NCBI GenBank assembly: GCA_965227695.1
Contig: OZ245760.1
Location: forward strand, 992,001-1,056,000
Direction: 5' to 3'
Length of the DNA stretch: 64,000 nucleotides
Origin: UBA1858 sp965227695
Lineage (GTDB): Bacteria > Pseudomonadota > Gammaproteobacteria > UBA4575
Below are positions 27,388 through 36,761 of this stretch, in pieces (position 1 is the first letter of the stretch; each line of letters opens with the position of its first letter). The position numbers were made by a program, and so were the translations under genes. The notes beneath the pieces were generated by a model. That model was given only the letters and a program-made list of their open reading frames with translations. It made no database searches and was not told the origin of the DNA.

Positions 27388-28119
27388 ATGTACAGATGGT
27401 TATCTGTGTTGGTTGCAATAAATCTGATGACAGCGGCGATCCATGCGGACGAAAATGCATCAGATCAGATGCAAAAAATAAAAGCAAAATTGACAGAATC
27501 ATTTCCGACGCATATTCCGGATAGGATCTCACGCTCTCCCGTCGATGGCCTGTATCAAGCCGTTTATGGTACACAAATAATTTATGTCACAGAGGATGCC
27601 AGATACGTTTTTCACGGTGTCATTATGGATCTTGAGGATGGTAATAAAAATCTGACAGAACAGGCGACCGGTGAAGCCAGAAAAGCATTTATGTCGACGG
27701 TTAACGCCCAGCAATCCATTAGTTTTGGAGCAGACAAGCCTAAACATACGATTACTGTATTTACTGACATTGACTGTGGCTATTGTCGAAAACTGCACAA
27801 TGAAATGGATCAATATGCCAGTTACGGTATTAAAATTAATTACCTGATGTTCCCTCGTAACGGTCTTCAGTCACCAAGCTATACCAAGTCTGTTTCAGTC
27901 TGGTGCAGTGATGATCGGGAGGATGCGCTTACCCGGGCCAAGAATGGAGAATCAATCCCGTCCACCGAGTGCGAAAACCCTGTTGCTAACCATTTCGATG
28001 TGGGACAGAAACTGGGTGTAACAGGAACTCCTGCCATAGTGACGGCAAATGGAGATTTGATGCCGGGCTACGTACCCGCCAAGCAATTAGCACAGCGGCT
28101 CGATCAACTGGCTCAATAA
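27388..28119 (+). CDS. dsbC: Periplasmic thiol:disulphide isomerase DsbC
   Basis: Corrects wrong disulphide bonds in the periplasm and is kept reduced by DsbD. The 243-residue precursor has a signal peptide (likely cut after IHA), an N-terminal dimerisation domain, and a thioredoxin domain with the active site Cys130-Gly-Tyr-Cys133. A second cysteine pair (VWCSDD and STECEN) corresponds to the structural disulphide of Escherichia coli DsbC, and TGTPA contains the cis-proline. AAGGA precedes the ATG by eight bases. It follows xerD by 80 bases and converges on the AddA-like gene. Confidence 0.95.
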   Translation: MYRWLSVLVAINLMTAAIHADENASDQMQKIKAKLTESFPTHIPDRISRSPVDGLYQAVYGTQIIYVTEDARYVFHGVIMDLEDGNKNLTEQATGEARKAFMSTVNAQQSISFGADKPKHTITVFTDIDCGYCRKLHNEMDQYASYGIKINYLMFPRNGLQSPSYTKSVSVWCSDDREDALTRAKNGESIPSTECENPVANHFDVGQKLGVTGTPAIVTANGDLMPGYVPAKQLAQRLDQLAQ

Positions 28120-28156
28120 CTAGTCAGTGGTATGCATTATACATCATGCCCTTGTG

Positions 28157-31100
28157 TTAGCTCGACGCCAGAGGCACATCGACCAGTCTGGCAATTTTGG
28201 TAAACAGGATCGAACAGCGTACTGGCAGCGGTGCATAGACAGGTCGTATTGCCCGCACATATCGCTCCAGCTGGCTGGTGTACTTTCGTGCCTGCTGTTC
28301 TATATCCCGGATCGAGATATTCTGTTGTGATTTGTAATCAATAATCCAGACAAACTCTTCACCAACAATGACATGATCAATCACGTTAATCTCATTCTCG
28401 TCCGAGACATTGGAGATAACCAGCTCGTGAAATACACTGCGAGCTTTGTGCGGGTAAAATATTTGTTTTAAATCGGGATGGTTGATACATTCAAGTGCCT
28501 CCTGCTTTAATACTGTCAGTGTGTGCTGTGACACCGTCAGGCCGGTCTCCCGGCAAGTGCGATAGCGCAGGGCCCCATCGCTGATATCTGGATATTGGGC
28601 CAGAATTTCAAGTAGCTTATGAATGATAACTCCCTCATCGGTATGATCCGAAGATTCTGTGCTGTGGTTTGCTTTTTCCATCATGCTAATGTTTGCAGGC
28701 AATGGCTCAAATAGCATCGTCGGATACTGATTTGTATCTTCTGTGGTTTTATCGATTGGTAATAATTCCGGCTCGGGTCTGTCGCGGCATTCATAGATCC
28801 ATGCCTGATCATTATCGAATTCAATTTCTAACGCGCTACAGCATTGTGCATGCCAGCCTTCTTGTGTGCTTCTCTTTGCTTTGACTCCCGTCATGACGAG
28901 AATCTGTTTGGCGCGGGTTAATGCGACATATAACAGGTTTAACCCCTCATCACTGTGCTCGCTGGACTGATCCTTTATTTTATTTGCAGATTTACTCATC
29001 GTACTTTTTTTGCATGTCAGCAGGAATTTTTCAGGTGCCTGTGAGTTTGCAGGCCATGAACAAAGTGTCTTGAACTGGTCGATGGGTTCACTCAGAGGGC
29101 CACAATCAGCCAAAAATACAATCGCTGATTCCAGCCCTTTGGCCCCGTGTACTGTCATTACATCAACTGCATCCTGTCTTGACTGGGTGCTGCTGAAAAC
29201 AGTATCCGGATTGATTTCGTTAATTTTTTTTATAAAGCGTGCGAGGCTGGAATAGCGGCCACTTTCGATCTCAAGACTTTGTTGCAGTAACTGATTTAAA
29301 CGATTGCAGGCTTGCTCAGCATCTGCTTTCGGTAGTGCGCTTCGATAGCGGCCAAGTATGTCCCAGCTGGAGTAGATGTAACTAAGTAAATCATGGACCG
29401 GGATCCTATCTGCGTATGAACGCCATTCAGACAGCTTGTCTTTGACAAGCCGGAAACTCTCTATAGACGGATGTGTGTCTATAGCTAAATCCAGCTTTTC
29501 TATCCAGCTGGTTGCATTGATCTGTCTGAGTGTGATCAGCTGGTTTTTATCGATATTGAACACCGGGCTGACTATTAGCTGCACAAATGCAATGTCATTA
29601 TAAGGATCAATCAGGCACGTCAGTAATGACAATATATCCTTCACCTCCAGAAAATCCAGCAGCTTGACCGTGTCGTTACTGTTGATTGCGATGTCTGCAT
29701 GCATTAGTCCATTTTTAAGCTCACCAAGGTGTGAGCGTGTTCGAGTGAGTATTAATATGTCGCTGAGTCTGGCGGGACGAATGATGTCGCCATCGTATAT
29801 AGGGGTAGACTCGCGGATTAACTGCTTTATTTCCTCGCCAATTAATAAACCTTCTTTGTAATGTGCTGTTTTCTCACTGCTTTCTTTGGGGTGTGTCAGG
29901 GGATCGCGAAAATCTGATTGGTCTTGACTGACACTAAAATCTATCAGCGGATGTATTTTTACCAGCCCCCAGTGGTCATTATGCTGGACACTATGCCGGT
30001 TAAATGCTTCGAATCTCGTTTTCATGGAGGGATGGGTGAAGATACGGTTAACAGATTCAATGATTGCCGGCGACGACCGCCAGGAATGGTCATTATTTAA
30101 CAGCGTGCTATCCATTGTTTGTTGCGACCAGTATGCGGCAAGAGATTGTATTTCAGGATTGGCGCCACGAAATCGATATATTGACTGTTTAATATCACCC
30201 ACTAAAAAAAGACTGTTTTTCTCGGGCTGATTCAGATCGTGTGAAGATTCAATTAATGGCTTCAATAGGTGCCATTGAATTGGACTTGTGTCCTGAAACT
30301 CATCAACCAGAAAATGCTGAATGCGCTGCCCCAGTTTGTACTGTACCCATAAAGCATGGTCTTCTTTTTGTAGCAGGCGAAATGTTTCCCACTCCAGGTC
30401 ACTGAAATCAATTACGCCATGTTCGAACTTTACCTGTTGGAAATAATTTAAATAAGCATTACCTGCTTGCAGCCAGGCCAGGTTTGCACTGATGAGCTTT
30501 TGATGCAACTGTTGATCAATTAAGTGAGTGAGCTTTTCGCAGAATTGATTATGTATCTTTATTATTATTTCGGCCTGTTCAGGACTGATCAGTTTTTTCC
30601 AGGCAGCGCTAATTTTTAATTGTCTGGGAGTGTTTTTGCCGGTTAGGAAAATATCTTTTAGTTGCTGTGAATATCCCGGATTTGTAGTATCCGATGCTTC
30701 GAGTAGTCCGTCTATGATATTTGCACTGTCCTGATTGTTTCTGTTTGGGCTGGTGCGCAGAATGTCAGCGTATTGTTGAAGATCACAAATAAATGCCTGA
30801 GATCTTAACCAATGATTGGCGCAGGAAAGATCAGCTTCCCCCAGCTGTTTAATAAGCATGTCACGGGCGAATGCGACAGGATTTTTAGCTTTGTCAGTGA
30901 AAGCCCGCCATTCATTGCGTGCATAGAGAAAACCTGCGAGCGCGGACTTGGTATTGTTTAAGCCGTAACAGAAATCAAACAGCGTGTGAATAGCTGAGCC
31001 AACGGCACGATTGCCAGGTTTATCACATTCTTGCAATAATCTGTGCCATGCCTGATTGATAAAGATATGTTCATGCTCGGTGAGCTCAAAAGTGGTTGGC

Positions 31101-31495
31101 AAGTTGCTTTCTAACGGGAAAGCGCGAATAACATCCTCGCAGAATGCATGAAACGTGCTGATCCGAATGGATTGATCAGAAAATAACAGTTTTTCATACA
31201 ATGCGCGTGCGCATGCAAGTTTCTCCTGTGATGGATGCTCTGTAATTAATTTGAGTTCGCTTTTGAGTGCAACTTCATCCATTACAGACCATGCTGCGAG
31301 CTTTTCGTACAGTCGGGCACGCATCTCGGCGGCGCTTTTGCGTGTGAATGTAATGGCTAAAATATGTTGAGGTTCGGCACCGCAGAGTAATAACCTGCAA
31401 ATACGAGTGATAAGTAACCAGGTTTTACCTGAGCCCGCAGAAGCAAATACATTGGCATTATGCAGGGGATGCGTGGATATATTTACGTCAGCCAT
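28157..31495 (-). CDS. AddA/RecB-like UvrD-type helicase-nuclease
   Basis: A 1112-residue ATP-dependent exonuclease subunit for double-strand break repair. Superfamily 1A helicase motifs in order: Walker A FASAGSGKT (residues 17-25), ITFTRKSAAEMR, Walker B FLVDEFQDTSPIQW near residue 395, LVGDIKQSIYRFRGA, motif V TVHGAKGLE near 782, and motif VI YVALTRAKQ near 862. A RecB-family nuclease domain follows with VIDHVIV and IIDYKSQQ near 1052, keeping the Asp and Lys of the active site. The domain plan fits AddA. The AddB partner normally encoded next to it is not here: parE is divergent upstream and dsbC convergent downstream. Confidence 0.88.
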   Translation of the reverse strand: MADVNISTHPLHNANVFASAGSGKTWLLITRICRLLLCGAEPQHILAITFTRKSAAEMRARLYEKLAAWSVMDEVALKSELKLITEHPSQEKLACARALYEKLLFSDQSIRISTFHAFCEDVIRAFPLESNLPTTFELTEHEHIFINQAWHRLLQECDKPGNRAVGSAIHTLFDFCYGLNNTKSALAGFLYARNEWRAFTDKAKNPVAFARDMLIKQLGEADLSCANHWLRSQAFICDLQQYADILRTSPNRNNQDSANIIDGLLEASDTTNPGYSQQLKDIFLTGKNTPRQLKISAAWKKLISPEQAEIIIKIHNQFCEKLTHLIDQQLHQKLISANLAWLQAGNAYLNYFQQVKFEHGVIDFSDLEWETFRLLQKEDHALWVQYKLGQRIQHFLVDEFQDTSPIQWHLLKPLIESSHDLNQPEKNSLFLVGDIKQSIYRFRGANPEIQSLAAYWSQQTMDSTLLNNDHSWRSSPAIIESVNRIFTHPSMKTRFEAFNRHSVQHNDHWGLVKIHPLIDFSVSQDQSDFRDPLTHPKESSEKTAHYKEGLLIGEEIKQLIRESTPIYDGDIIRPARLSDILILTRTRSHLGELKNGLMHADIAINSNDTVKLLDFLEVKDILSLLTCLIDPYNDIAFVQLIVSPVFNIDKNQLITLRQINATSWIEKLDLAIDTHPSIESFRLVKDKLSEWRSYADRIPVHDLLSYIYSSWDILGRYRSALPKADAEQACNRLNQLLQQSLEIESGRYSSLARFIKKINEINPDTVFSSTQSRQDAVDVMTVHGAKGLESAIVFLADCGPLSEPIDQFKTLCSWPANSQAPEKFLLTCKKSTMSKSANKIKDQSSEHSDEGLNLLYVALTRAKQILVMTGVKAKRSTQEGWHAQCCSALEIEFDNDQAWIYECRDRPEPELLPIDKTTEDTNQYPTMLFEPLPANISMMEKANHSTESSDHTDEGVIIHKLLEILAQYPDISDGALRYRTCRETGLTVSQHTLTVLKQEALECINHPDLKQIFYPHKARSVFHELVISNVSDENEINVIDHVIVGEEFVWIIDYKSQQNISIRDIEQQARKYTSQLERYVRAIRPVYAPLPVRCSILFTKIARLVDVPLASS

Positions 31496-31591
31496 AATGT
31501 GTTTTTGAATTTTTGCTATTTGACAGTTTCATATAGAATGCGCCAGTCCGGCAATGATGTATTAACAATTTTCCTTTTTAAATAAAAATTT

Positions 31592-33475
31592 ATGTCTAAA
31601 CAGTACGATGCAGCTGCCATTGAAGTTTTAAGTGGTCTTGATCCTGTACGCAAGCGCCCTGGAATGTATACAGATACTGCGCGTCCCAATCATTTGGCAC
31701 AAGAAGTGATAGATAATAGTGTCGATGAAGCGATCGCGGGACATGCCGGCAGTATATATGTAAATCTCTACAAAGATGGCTCTCTGGAGGTGATTGACGA
31801 TGGCCGTGGCATGCCGGTAGACATCCATCCAAAACTCAACAAACCCGGAGTTGAGGTCATTATGACGACATTGCATGCCGGCGGTAAATTCTCTGGTAAA
31901 AACTACCAGTTTTCCGGTGGTTTGCATGGCGTCGGGATTTCGGTGGTTAATGCACTGTCGAAACGACTTGAAGTGTCTGTGCGCCGCGATGGTAAAGAAT
32001 ATTCCATGTCTTTCGCCAATGGTGACAAAGTTGAAGCACTCAAACAGACAGGTACGGTTGGCAAACGAAATACCGGAACAACTATACGTTTCTGGCCGGA
32101 TGAGAAATACTTTGACAGTTGTAGTTACTCAGTCTCTAAACTCACACACCTATTGCGTGCCAAGGCGGTTTTGTGCCCGGGATTGCGAATAATTTTTAGT
32201 AGTGAAGTAAACGGCGAAACAACGGAATGGTTTTACGAAGAGGGTATTCGCGATTACCTGGTACAGTCCCTTTCAGGTATGACACTGATGCCACCCGCAC
32301 CGCTGGAGGGTGTTTTTACCTCGGATCATGAAGCGGCCGAGTGGGCATTAACCTGGGTTGATGACGGAGATGACTGGATAACAGAAAGCTATGTCAATCT
32401 TATTCCGACCTCACAGGGCGGTACTCACGTGAATGGTTTACGCACCGGTTTGACAGAAGCGGTGCGGGAATTTTGTGACACGCGCAAGTTAACACCACGT
32501 GGTGTCAAAATTGTGCCTGATGACGTGTGGCAAAATCTGGCTTATGTCCTGTCTGTAAAAGTGACAGATCCTCAATTTGCGGGCCAAACCAAGGAGCGTC
32601 TGGGTTCGCGGGAATGCGCGACTTTTGTATCCGGAGTGGTGAAAGACTCAATGGGTGTGTGGCTACATCAAAATGTAGAAACAGGAGAAGCCCTGGCACA
32701 GTTATTTATCCGTAATGCCGAAAAGCGTCTGCGTGCAAATAAGAAAGTCGTGCGCAAGAGAGTCACAGCAGGTCCGGCCCTGCCTGGCAAGCTGGCGGAC
32801 TGCTCATCGCAGGACGTCACACGCACAGAATTGTTCCTGGTGGAGGGGGACTCAGCTGGCGGATCTGCCAAACAGGCACGTGATCGTGAATTTCAGGCGA
32901 TCATGCCATTGAGAGGTAAAATATTAAATAGCTGGGACGTGTCGTCTGACCAGATTCTGGCTTCTCAGGAAGTGCATGATATTGCCATTGCTATCGGAGT
33001 GGATCCGGGAAATTCAGACCTGAGTAAATTGCGCTATGGTAAAATATGCGTGCTGGCTGATGCTGATTCTGATGGTTTGCATATCGCGACGCTGTTATGC
33101 GCTCTTTTCCTGCGACATTTTCCGGCGTTAATTGACGCCGGGCATGTATATATCGCCATGCCTCCGTTATATCGGATTGATGTTGGTAAGGAAGTGTTTT
33201 ATGCGCTTGATGATGCCGAACGTCAGGGAATTGAAGACAGAATTTCTGCCGAAAAAAAAGGTAAAATCAATGTGACAAGATTCAAGGGACTGGGAGAAAT
33301 GAATCCTGCCCAGCTAAGAGAATCAACCATTTCACCTGACAGTCGACGACTGGTTCAGTTAACCGTGGAGCCAGGTGACGAGACTTTTAAAATTATGGAT
33401 ATGTTGCTGGGTAAAAAATCTATTCAGCTGCGTAAAGCATGGCTCGAAAAAAAGGGAAACCTGGCTGATGTGTAA
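31592..33475 (+). CDS. parE: DNA topoisomerase IV subunit B
   Basis: ATPase subunit of the type IIA enzyme that unlinks replicated chromosomes. The 627-residue length equals ParE (about 630) rather than GyrB (about 800). The GHKL ATPase motifs are EVIDNSVDEA, IDDGRGMPVDIH and SGGLHGVG; the Toprim domain shows LVEGDSAGGSAKQ and DADSDGLHIATL. parC follows after 29 bases. The 96-base gap to the divergent AddA-like gene must hold promoters for both; a TTGACA is present at 31520 but no well-spaced -10 follows it. Confidence 0.96.
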   Translation: MSKQYDAAAIEVLSGLDPVRKRPGMYTDTARPNHLAQEVIDNSVDEAIAGHAGSIYVNLYKDGSLEVIDDGRGMPVDIHPKLNKPGVEVIMTTLHAGGKFSGKNYQFSGGLHGVGISVVNALSKRLEVSVRRDGKEYSMSFANGDKVEALKQTGTVGKRNTGTTIRFWPDEKYFDSCSYSVSKLTHLLRAKAVLCPGLRIIFSSEVNGETTEWFYEEGIRDYLVQSLSGMTLMPPAPLEGVFTSDHEAAEWALTWVDDGDDWITESYVNLIPTSQGGTHVNGLRTGLTEAVREFCDTRKLTPRGVKIVPDDVWQNLAYVLSVKVTDPQFAGQTKERLGSRECATFVSGVVKDSMGVWLHQNVETGEALAQLFIRNAEKRLRANKKVVRKRVTAGPALPGKLADCSSQDVTRTELFLVEGDSAGGSAKQARDREFQAIMPLRGKILNSWDVSSDQILASQEVHDIAIAIGVDPGNSDLSKLRYGKICVLADADSDGLHIATLLCALFLRHFPALIDAGHVYIAMPPLYRIDVGKEVFYALDDAERQGIEDRISAEKKGKINVTRFKGLGEMNPAQLRESTISPDSRRLVQLTVEPGDETFKIMDMLLGKKSIQLRKAWLEKKGNLADV

Positions 33476-33504
33476 AACCTGTAACGCACGAGAGAGCAAT
33501 AACG

Positions 33505-35766
33505 ATGAGTAATAACCTGGAATTCGATTATGGAGATATAGAGCGCGTTTCTCTGCATTCTTTCTCGGAGAAAGCTTATCTGGACTACTCAATGTATGTG
33601 ATCCTGGATCGTGCGTTGCCTCAGCTGGGTGATGGTTTAAAACCAGTACAGCGTCGGATCATCTATGCCATGTCAGAGCTGGGTTTGTCGGCTACCTCCA
33701 AACCTAAAAAATCGGCACGCACAGTGGGTGACGTCATCGGCAAATTCCATCCGCATGGCGATTCGGCGTGCTATGAGGCAATGGTCATCATGGCGCAGTC
33801 ATTTTCCTACCGTTATCCCTTGGTAGACGGACAGGGAAACTGGGGATCGACAGATGATCCCAAATCATTTGCCGCCATGCGCTATACCGAGTCACGCTTA
33901 ACGCCATATGCGAAATGTTTGTTGCAGGAACTCGCACAAGGTACAGTTGACTGGCTACCCAATTTCGATGGTACTTTACAGGAACCCTCCATACTGCCTG
34001 CAAGGCTGCCGAATATTCTTCTTAATGGTGGAATGGGGATTGCTGTAGGAATGTCTACGGATATTCCTCCACATAACATAAAAGAGGTTGTTTCTGCCTG
34101 TGTGCGGTTACTGGATGCGCCGAAGTCTACTGTAAACGATCTGTGTCAACATGTGCTGGGCCCTGATTACCCAACCGATGCAGAAATAATTTCTACGTCT
34201 GAAGATATTAGTGCAATATATGAAACTGGTAGCGGTCAAGTGCGCATGCGCGCTGTGTATGAAACCGAAACAGAAGGTGTGATTATCACCGCACTGCCTT
34301 ACCAGGTGTCCGGGTCGAGAATACTTGAACAGATAGCACAACAAATGAGTGCTAAAAAGCTGCCTATGGTCGAGGATTTGCGTGATGAATCTGACCATGA
34401 AAATCCCGTCCGCCTGGTAATTGTACCGCGCAGTAACAGGGTCGATGTGGAATCACTTATGCTGCACTTGTTTGCAACCACTGATCTTGAAAAAACCTAT
34501 CGCGTTAATTTGAATGTTATCGGTATTAATGGTCGTCCACAGGTCAAAGACCTGAGGACACTATTGAATGAGTGGCTCGATTTCAGAAAGCAAACGGTGA
34601 CACGCCGTTTGCAATGGCGTCTTGATCGTGTCAATGAGCGTTTGCATATACTGGAAGGGCTACTGATTGCCTATCTGAATATTGATGAAATCATCTCTAT
34701 TATTCGTGAACAGGATGAGCCCAAGCCTGTCATCATGAAGCGCTTTAAATTAAGCGATATCCAGGCTGAAGCCATTCTTGAGATTAAATTACGACGTCTG
34801 GCAAGACTTGAAGAAATAAAAATTAAGGCCGAGGCTAAGGCTTTAGAAGAAGAACGCGATATGCTGCAAAAGACGCTGGCGTCGGCAACACGCCTTAAAA
34901 AATTAATTCGCCAGGAGTTATTGGAAGATGCGGATACTTATGGTGATGACCGTCGATCCCGAATCATTGCAAGGCCTGGTGCACAGCAGCTGGATGAGAC
35001 ACAGTTGATGCCAACTGAGCCTGTCACCGTGATTTTATCTCAGCGCGGCTGGGCCAGGGCTGCCAAAGGTCACGATGTCGATCCACTAAGCATGAACTAC
35101 AAGTCAGGTGACCATTACCAGTCACATGCTTTTGGCAAAAGTAATCATCTGGCCGTTTTTTTGGACTCAAAAGGCAAAGCCTACAGTCTGCCAGCGCATA
35201 GCCTGCCTTCCGCCCGTGGACAAGGTGAGCTTTTAACGGCACGTTTTAATCCTGCGGATGGAGCGAGTTTTGTTGGTGTCATGATGGGAGAGCCACAAAG
35301 CCTGTATTTTCTTGCGACAAGTTATGGCTATGGCTTTGTATGTAAACTGGAAGATATTTATTCGCGAAATAAAGCAGGAAAACGTGTCCTCACTGTCCCG
35401 CAGGGTGCCACGGTATTGCCGCCTGTAAAAGTGCGCTCATATGAGGATGACTGGATTGTTGCGATTGGATCTGAAGGATATATGCTGGTAACCAAGTTAT
35501 CGGAGTTTCCACTGATGACAAAGGGCAAAGGAATTAAATTCATTAATATCCCTGCGGCAAAACTCAAGTCAGCTGATGAGGCTGTGAAGCATGTATTTTT
35601 GGTGCAGGATGGCGAAGCGGTCACCTTGTATTGTGGTAAGAAACATAAAACAATGAAAGGCGATGAAGTGGATGACTATGTCGGTGAGCGTGGGCGCCGT
35701 GGATTAAAACTGCCCAGAGGATACCGTGCAGTTGATCAGGTTATTGTTGATTATTCCGAGAAATAA
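33505..35766 (+). CDS. parC: DNA topoisomerase IV subunit A
   Basis: DNA-breaking subunit of topoisomerase IV, 753 residues as in Escherichia coli (752). The catalytic tyrosine is Tyr127 (AAMRYTESRL). The quinolone-resistance-determining segment reads HPHGDSACYE with Ser87 and Glu91, equivalent to the wild-type Ser80 and Glu84 of Escherichia coli ParC, so no classical resistance substitution is present. The C-terminal domain is the short, degenerate beta-pinwheel of ParC. Confidence 0.96.
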   Translation: MSNNLEFDYGDIERVSLHSFSEKAYLDYSMYVILDRALPQLGDGLKPVQRRIIYAMSELGLSATSKPKKSARTVGDVIGKFHPHGDSACYEAMVIMAQSFSYRYPLVDGQGNWGSTDDPKSFAAMRYTESRLTPYAKCLLQELAQGTVDWLPNFDGTLQEPSILPARLPNILLNGGMGIAVGMSTDIPPHNIKEVVSACVRLLDAPKSTVNDLCQHVLGPDYPTDAEIISTSEDISAIYETGSGQVRMRAVYETETEGVIITALPYQVSGSRILEQIAQQMSAKKLPMVEDLRDESDHENPVRLVIVPRSNRVDVESLMLHLFATTDLEKTYRVNLNVIGINGRPQVKDLRTLLNEWLDFRKQTVTRRLQWRLDRVNERLHILEGLLIAYLNIDEIISIIREQDEPKPVIMKRFKLSDIQAEAILEIKLRRLARLEEIKIKAEAKALEEERDMLQKTLASATRLKKLIRQELLEDADTYGDDRRSRIIARPGAQQLDETQLMPTEPVTVILSQRGWARAAKGHDVDPLSMNYKSGDHYQSHAFGKSNHLAVFLDSKGKAYSLPAHSLPSARGQGELLTARFNPADGASFVGVMMGEPQSLYFLATSYGYGFVCKLEDIYSRNKAGKRVLTVPQGATVLPPVKVRSYEDDWIVAIGSEGYMLVTKLSEFPLMTKGKGIKFINIPAAKLKSADEAVKHVFLVQDGEAVTLYCGKKHKTMKGDEVDDYVGERGRRGLKLPRGYRAVDQVIVDYSEK

Positions 35767-35783
35767 ACATGAACTATTGTGTC

Positions 35784-35815
35784 TTGATTTGTCATAAAAT
35801 AGCACTATATTAGTG
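35784..35815 (+). promoter_or_regulatory. Likely htpX promoter with overlapping palindrome
   Basis: TTGATT (35784-35789) and TATATT (35806-35811) are separated by 16 bases and lie about 50 bases before the htpX start. The -10 sits inside a perfect palindrome, CACTA-TAT-TAGTG (35803-35815), which could be an operator. It does not resemble a sigma-32 promoter, although htpX is heat- or envelope-stress-induced in Escherichia coli. Confidence 0.4.
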
Positions 35816-35861
35816 ATAAATTCAGCGATTAAATTAAATAGTTTACTGTAAAGAGAAAAAT

Positions 35862-36746
35862 ATGTTTTCACGTATTGGCTTATTTCTGGCTGCGAACTTT
35901 GGTGTGCTGGCCGTACTGAGTGTTTCCACCAGATTGCTCGGGATTGATGCCTGGCTGGCGCAGCAAGGAATGCAGGGACAGATCAATGGTATATTGATTA
36001 TGGCCCTTTTGATTGGATTTGGTGGTTCGTTTGTATCTTTGGCGGCCTCTAAATGGATGGCCAAGAAAAGTATGGGGGTCAAGTTAATTGAGGTGCCTTC
36101 AAATGATACCGAGCGCTGGCTGGTTGAGACAGTACAAAAGCAGGCTCAGCGCGCCGGCATCGGAATGCCGGAAGTCGGTGTGTTCCAGTCGCAACAGCCT
36201 AATGCATTTGCCACAGGCATGAATAAAAATGATGCATTGGTGGCTGTTAGTACAGGTCTGTTAAACAGTATGACAGCCAATGAAGTTGAAGCCGTATTGG
36301 GACATGAAGTCAGTCATGTGGCAAATGGCGATATGGTGACAATGGGATTATTGCAGGGTGTTCTCAATACTTTCGTAATTTTATTTTCACGCATTATTGG
36401 CATGTTAATTGATCGTGCCGTATTTAAAATAGAGCGTGGCATAGGGCCAGGATATTTTATCGGCAGTATCGTTGCTGAAATAGTGCTTGGTATACTGGCT
36501 GCAATTATCGCCAAGTGGTTCTCCAGGCGCAGAGAATACCGTGCCGACATCGGTGGTGCAGAGTTAGCAGGCAAAGGCAATATGATTGCTGCTTTACGCC
36601 GACTGCAAATGGCTCATGAACCGGCTAATTTGCCCGGGGAACTGGCAGCTTTTGGAATTCTCGGTGAAATGAAGGGCGGGCTGCAGAAGTTATTGATGTC
36701 CCATCCGCCACTGGAACAAAGAATTGCGGCCCTTGAAAACAGCTAG
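35862..36746 (+). CDS. htpX: Membrane zinc protease HtpX
   Basis: M48-family inner-membrane protease that degrades misfolded membrane proteins alongside FtsH. The 294-residue protein has two N-terminal membrane segments, the zinc motif HEVSH (His148 and His152), two further hydrophobic segments (about 158-178 and 193-215), and the third zinc ligand Glu225 in RREYRADIGGAELAG. The C-terminal SHPPLEQRIAAL segment is family-typical. AAGAGAAAAAT precedes the ATG. It ends 15 bases from the convergent FimX-like gene. Confidence 0.96.
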   Translation: MFSRIGLFLAANFGVLAVLSVSTRLLGIDAWLAQQGMQGQINGILIMALLIGFGGSFVSLAASKWMAKKSMGVKLIEVPSNDTERWLVETVQKQAQRAGIGMPEVGVFQSQQPNAFATGMNKNDALVAVSTGLLNSMTANEVEAVLGHEVSHVANGDMVTMGLLQGVLNTFVILFSRIIGMLIDRAVFKIERGIGPGYFIGSIVAEIVLGILAAIIAKWFSRRREYRADIGGAELAGKGNMIAALRRLQMAHEPANLPGELAAFGILGEMKGGLQKLLMSHPPLEQRIAALENS

Positions 36747-36761
36747 GATTACTTTTCCTGT

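Noticed and set aside
31520..31525. Perfect TTGACA upstream of parE as a promoter
   Set aside because: No acceptable -10 lies 16-18 bases downstream; the nearby TATAGAAT is only six bases away.
33505..35766. Quinolone resistance substitution in ParC
   Set aside because: The determining positions are the wild-type Ser87 and Glu91.
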